From assembly GCF_000018405.1 (NCBI RefSeq), contig NC_009943.1, forward strand, positions 1,429,001 to 1,493,000: a DNA stretch of 64,000 nt, given 5' to 3'. Made by a program: the position numbers and the translations under genes. Origin of the DNA: Desulfosudis oleivorans Hxd3. Its GTDB lineage: Bacteria > Desulfobacterota > Desulfobacteria > Desulfobacterales > Desulfosudaceae. Under the pieces are notes generated by a model. It did not search any database and had not been told where the DNA came from. It saw only the letters and a program-made list of their open reading frames with translations. Below, piece by piece: positions 62,440 to 64,000 of this stretch; the stretch's first letter is position 1; the number at the start of each line of letters is the position of its first letter.

Positions 62440-64000
62440 CAACCAGATCCAGTCGCTGCTGGAAAGAATCTACGACCCGGACACGGCCGGCCAGGCCGCT
62501 GGCCATCTGAACCGCCTGATGGCCGGCTTTCCCGCACGGCCCGCACAAAAACAGTCCTTTTTTTCCGAGGCCGACACGGTCCTCATCACCTACGGCAACA
62601 CCTTGAACCGGCCGGGCCAGGCCCCGCTGGGAACTTTGGGCGAATTTGCCCGCACCCGGCTGAAGGATGCCTTTTCCGCGGTTCACGTGCTGCCCTTTTT
62701 CCCCTATTCATCGGATGACGGGTTTTCCGTGATCGATTTTTACCGGGTGGACCCCGATCTGGGTACCTGGGACGACATCGCCGCCCTGTGCAGGGATTTT
62801 GACCTGATGGTGGACCTGGTGCTCAACCACATCTCAGCCCAGAGCCCCTGGTTTTCCCGTTACCTTGCCAAAGAGCAGGGGTTTGAAGACCTGGCCATTG
62901 AGGCCCGGCCCGGAGAAGACCTGATGTGCGTGGTGCGGCCCCGCACCACCCCTCTGCTGACCCCCTTTAAAAAGGCGGACGGTACAACCGTTCATGTGTG
63001 GACCACCTTTTCCGTCGACCAGGTGGACTTGAACTACTGCAGCGTGGGCGTGCTGGAAAAGATGGTGGATGTGCTGCTGTTCTACGTGGGGCAGGGGGCC
63101 GCCTTCATCCGGCTGGACGCGGTGGCCTATCTCTGGAAAAAGCCCGGCACTTACTGCATTCACCTGGAACAGACCCACGACATGGTCCGGCTGTTTCGGG
63201 CCGTGCTGGACCGGGTGGCCCCGGACACGGTGCTGGTCACCGAGACCAACGTGCCCCACGCCGAAAACATCAGCTATTTCGGCCATGGCGGGGACGAGGC
63301 CCAGGTGGTGTACAATTTTACACTGCCGCCCCTGCTGCTTCATGCCTTTATTACGGAGAACACCGCAGCCCTGACCCGGTGGGCCGCCACCCTGGAACTG
63401 CCGTCGGACCGCACCACTTTTTTAAACTTTACCGCCTCCCACGACGGTATCGGGGTCCGGCCCCTGGAGGGCATTCTTCCCGAGGCCGAAATCGACCGGC
63501 TGACGGCCCATACCCTGGAAAACGGGGGCCAGGTCTCTTTTCGCACCCGGCCGGACGGCTCCCAGGCCCCTTATGAGCTCAACATCACCTACCTGGACGC
63601 CCTGAGCCGGGCCGGCGACAGCGATACCACCCGTGCCGCCCGCCTGCTGGCCTCCCTGGCCGTGCAACTGGCACTGCCCGGCATACCGGCGGTCTACATT
63701 CACACCCTGCTGGGTACGCGCAACTGGGCCGATGGGGTCAAACAGACCGGCCGGGCCCGCACCATCAATCGCCGGCCTCTGGACACAGACGATGTAAACC
63801 GGGCCATTGATACAGCCGGCACTCTTGGCCACGCGGTTTTTCACGCGGCCCTTTACCTACTGAACCTGCGCCGGCGCCAGCCCGCGTTCCACCCCAACGC
63901 GCCTTTTGCCGTGCTGGACCTCTCTTCCCGTGTTTTTGCCATTCGCCGGACCTGCGCCGAACAGACCCTGGTCGCCGTCACCAGTGTGTCGGGTGCTTCC
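62426..64000 (+). CDS. sucrose-phosphorylase-type GH13 enzyme, 3' end beyond window
   Basis: The first 525 codons of a GH13 subfamily-18-like glycoside phosphorylase; no stop before the right edge. It starts at TTG 62426 (GGAGG six bases upstream) and overlaps aacS by 14 bp. Marks: VLPFFPYSSDDGFSVIDF, LMVDLVLNHIS, nucleophile FIRLDAVAYLWK, acid/base LVTETNVPH, transition-state Asp TASHDGIGVRP. Sucrose, glucosylglycerate or similar glucosides are possible substrates; the sequence does not decide. Physiologically it could belong to compatible-solute metabolism rather than to the CoA ligases. Confidence 0.85.

Overview
The window looks like chromosome of a GC-rich anaerobe of the Desulfobacterota (sulfate-reducer type, Desulfococcus/Desulfosudis-like). 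The main clues are the alternative (siroheme-dependent) haem genes ahbC-hemB-ahbD, a cobalamin nucleotide-loop/adenosylation cluster, a GlcF-type CCG iron-sulfur protein, several acyl-CoA ligases, a YcaO-TPR protein, a candidate small selenoprotein and several dispersed intergenic repeat families. No tRNA, rRNA or CRISPR array was seen.

Layout. 1-6.0 kb (minus): a lipoprotein/FlgT-like/Cys-rich trio, a radical SAM enzyme, a 2-hydroxyacid dehydrogenase and a PaaK-like ligase. 6.4-10.9 kb (plus): CBS protein, lipocalin, gamma-carbonic anhydrase homologue, acyl-CoA synthetase, cupin, and a YaiI-family gene flanked by palindromes. 11-14.1 kb: a palindrome-rich noncoding stretch, then a glycosyltransferase, a SAF-domain oxidoreductase and a membrane protein. 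14.3-17.7 kb: an AT-rich segment that I read as a broken chromosomal integron. It has three attC-like sites, three cassettes of unknown membrane proteins, an IS3-family element inside the array, a repeat-rich attI-like region and a divergent 32-codon stub of an integron integrase. 17.9-24.5 kb: an RND efflux operon with its TetR regulator. 24.5-27.6 kb: a complete insertion sequence with 6-bp target duplication, repeats and a nucleotidyltransferase. 27.6-30 kb: a large calcium-repeat secreted protein. 30.2-36.8 kb (minus): ClpX-like ATPase, ahbC, hemB, ahbD and a CCG protein. 37-43.4 kb (plus): a PilZ-PAS-GGDEF protein, then cobO-cobU-cobS-cobD-like, a LUD protein and cbiB. 44.3-51.7 kb (plus): a tightly coupled six-gene operon coding an ExbB/ExbD/TonB-like trio and three large secreted proteins of unknown family. 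51.8-57.9 kb: YcaO-TPR, the candidate selenoprotein, a TetR regulator, a PilZ-like protein, a GAF/GspE ATPase and a small membrane protein. 58.2-64 kb (plus): ADP-forming acyl-CoA synthetase, acetoacetyl-CoA synthetase and the start of a sucrose-phosphorylase-type GH13 enzyme.

Two observations stand out. The first is the broken integron, supported by core-site/inverse-core complementarity in two of three cassettes, folded attC-like sites and an intI stub in the correct divergent orientation. The second is a 59-residue dual-CxxC protein (53657-53836, minus) interrupted by one in-frame TGA followed at the right distance by a SECIS-like hairpin. Intergenic elements of about 175 bp share termini and 6-bp duplications with the resident insertion sequence and look like its MITEs; one copy supplies the end of the cobD-like gene. 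All identifications rest on reading the sequence and on memory of protein families; no database search was made.
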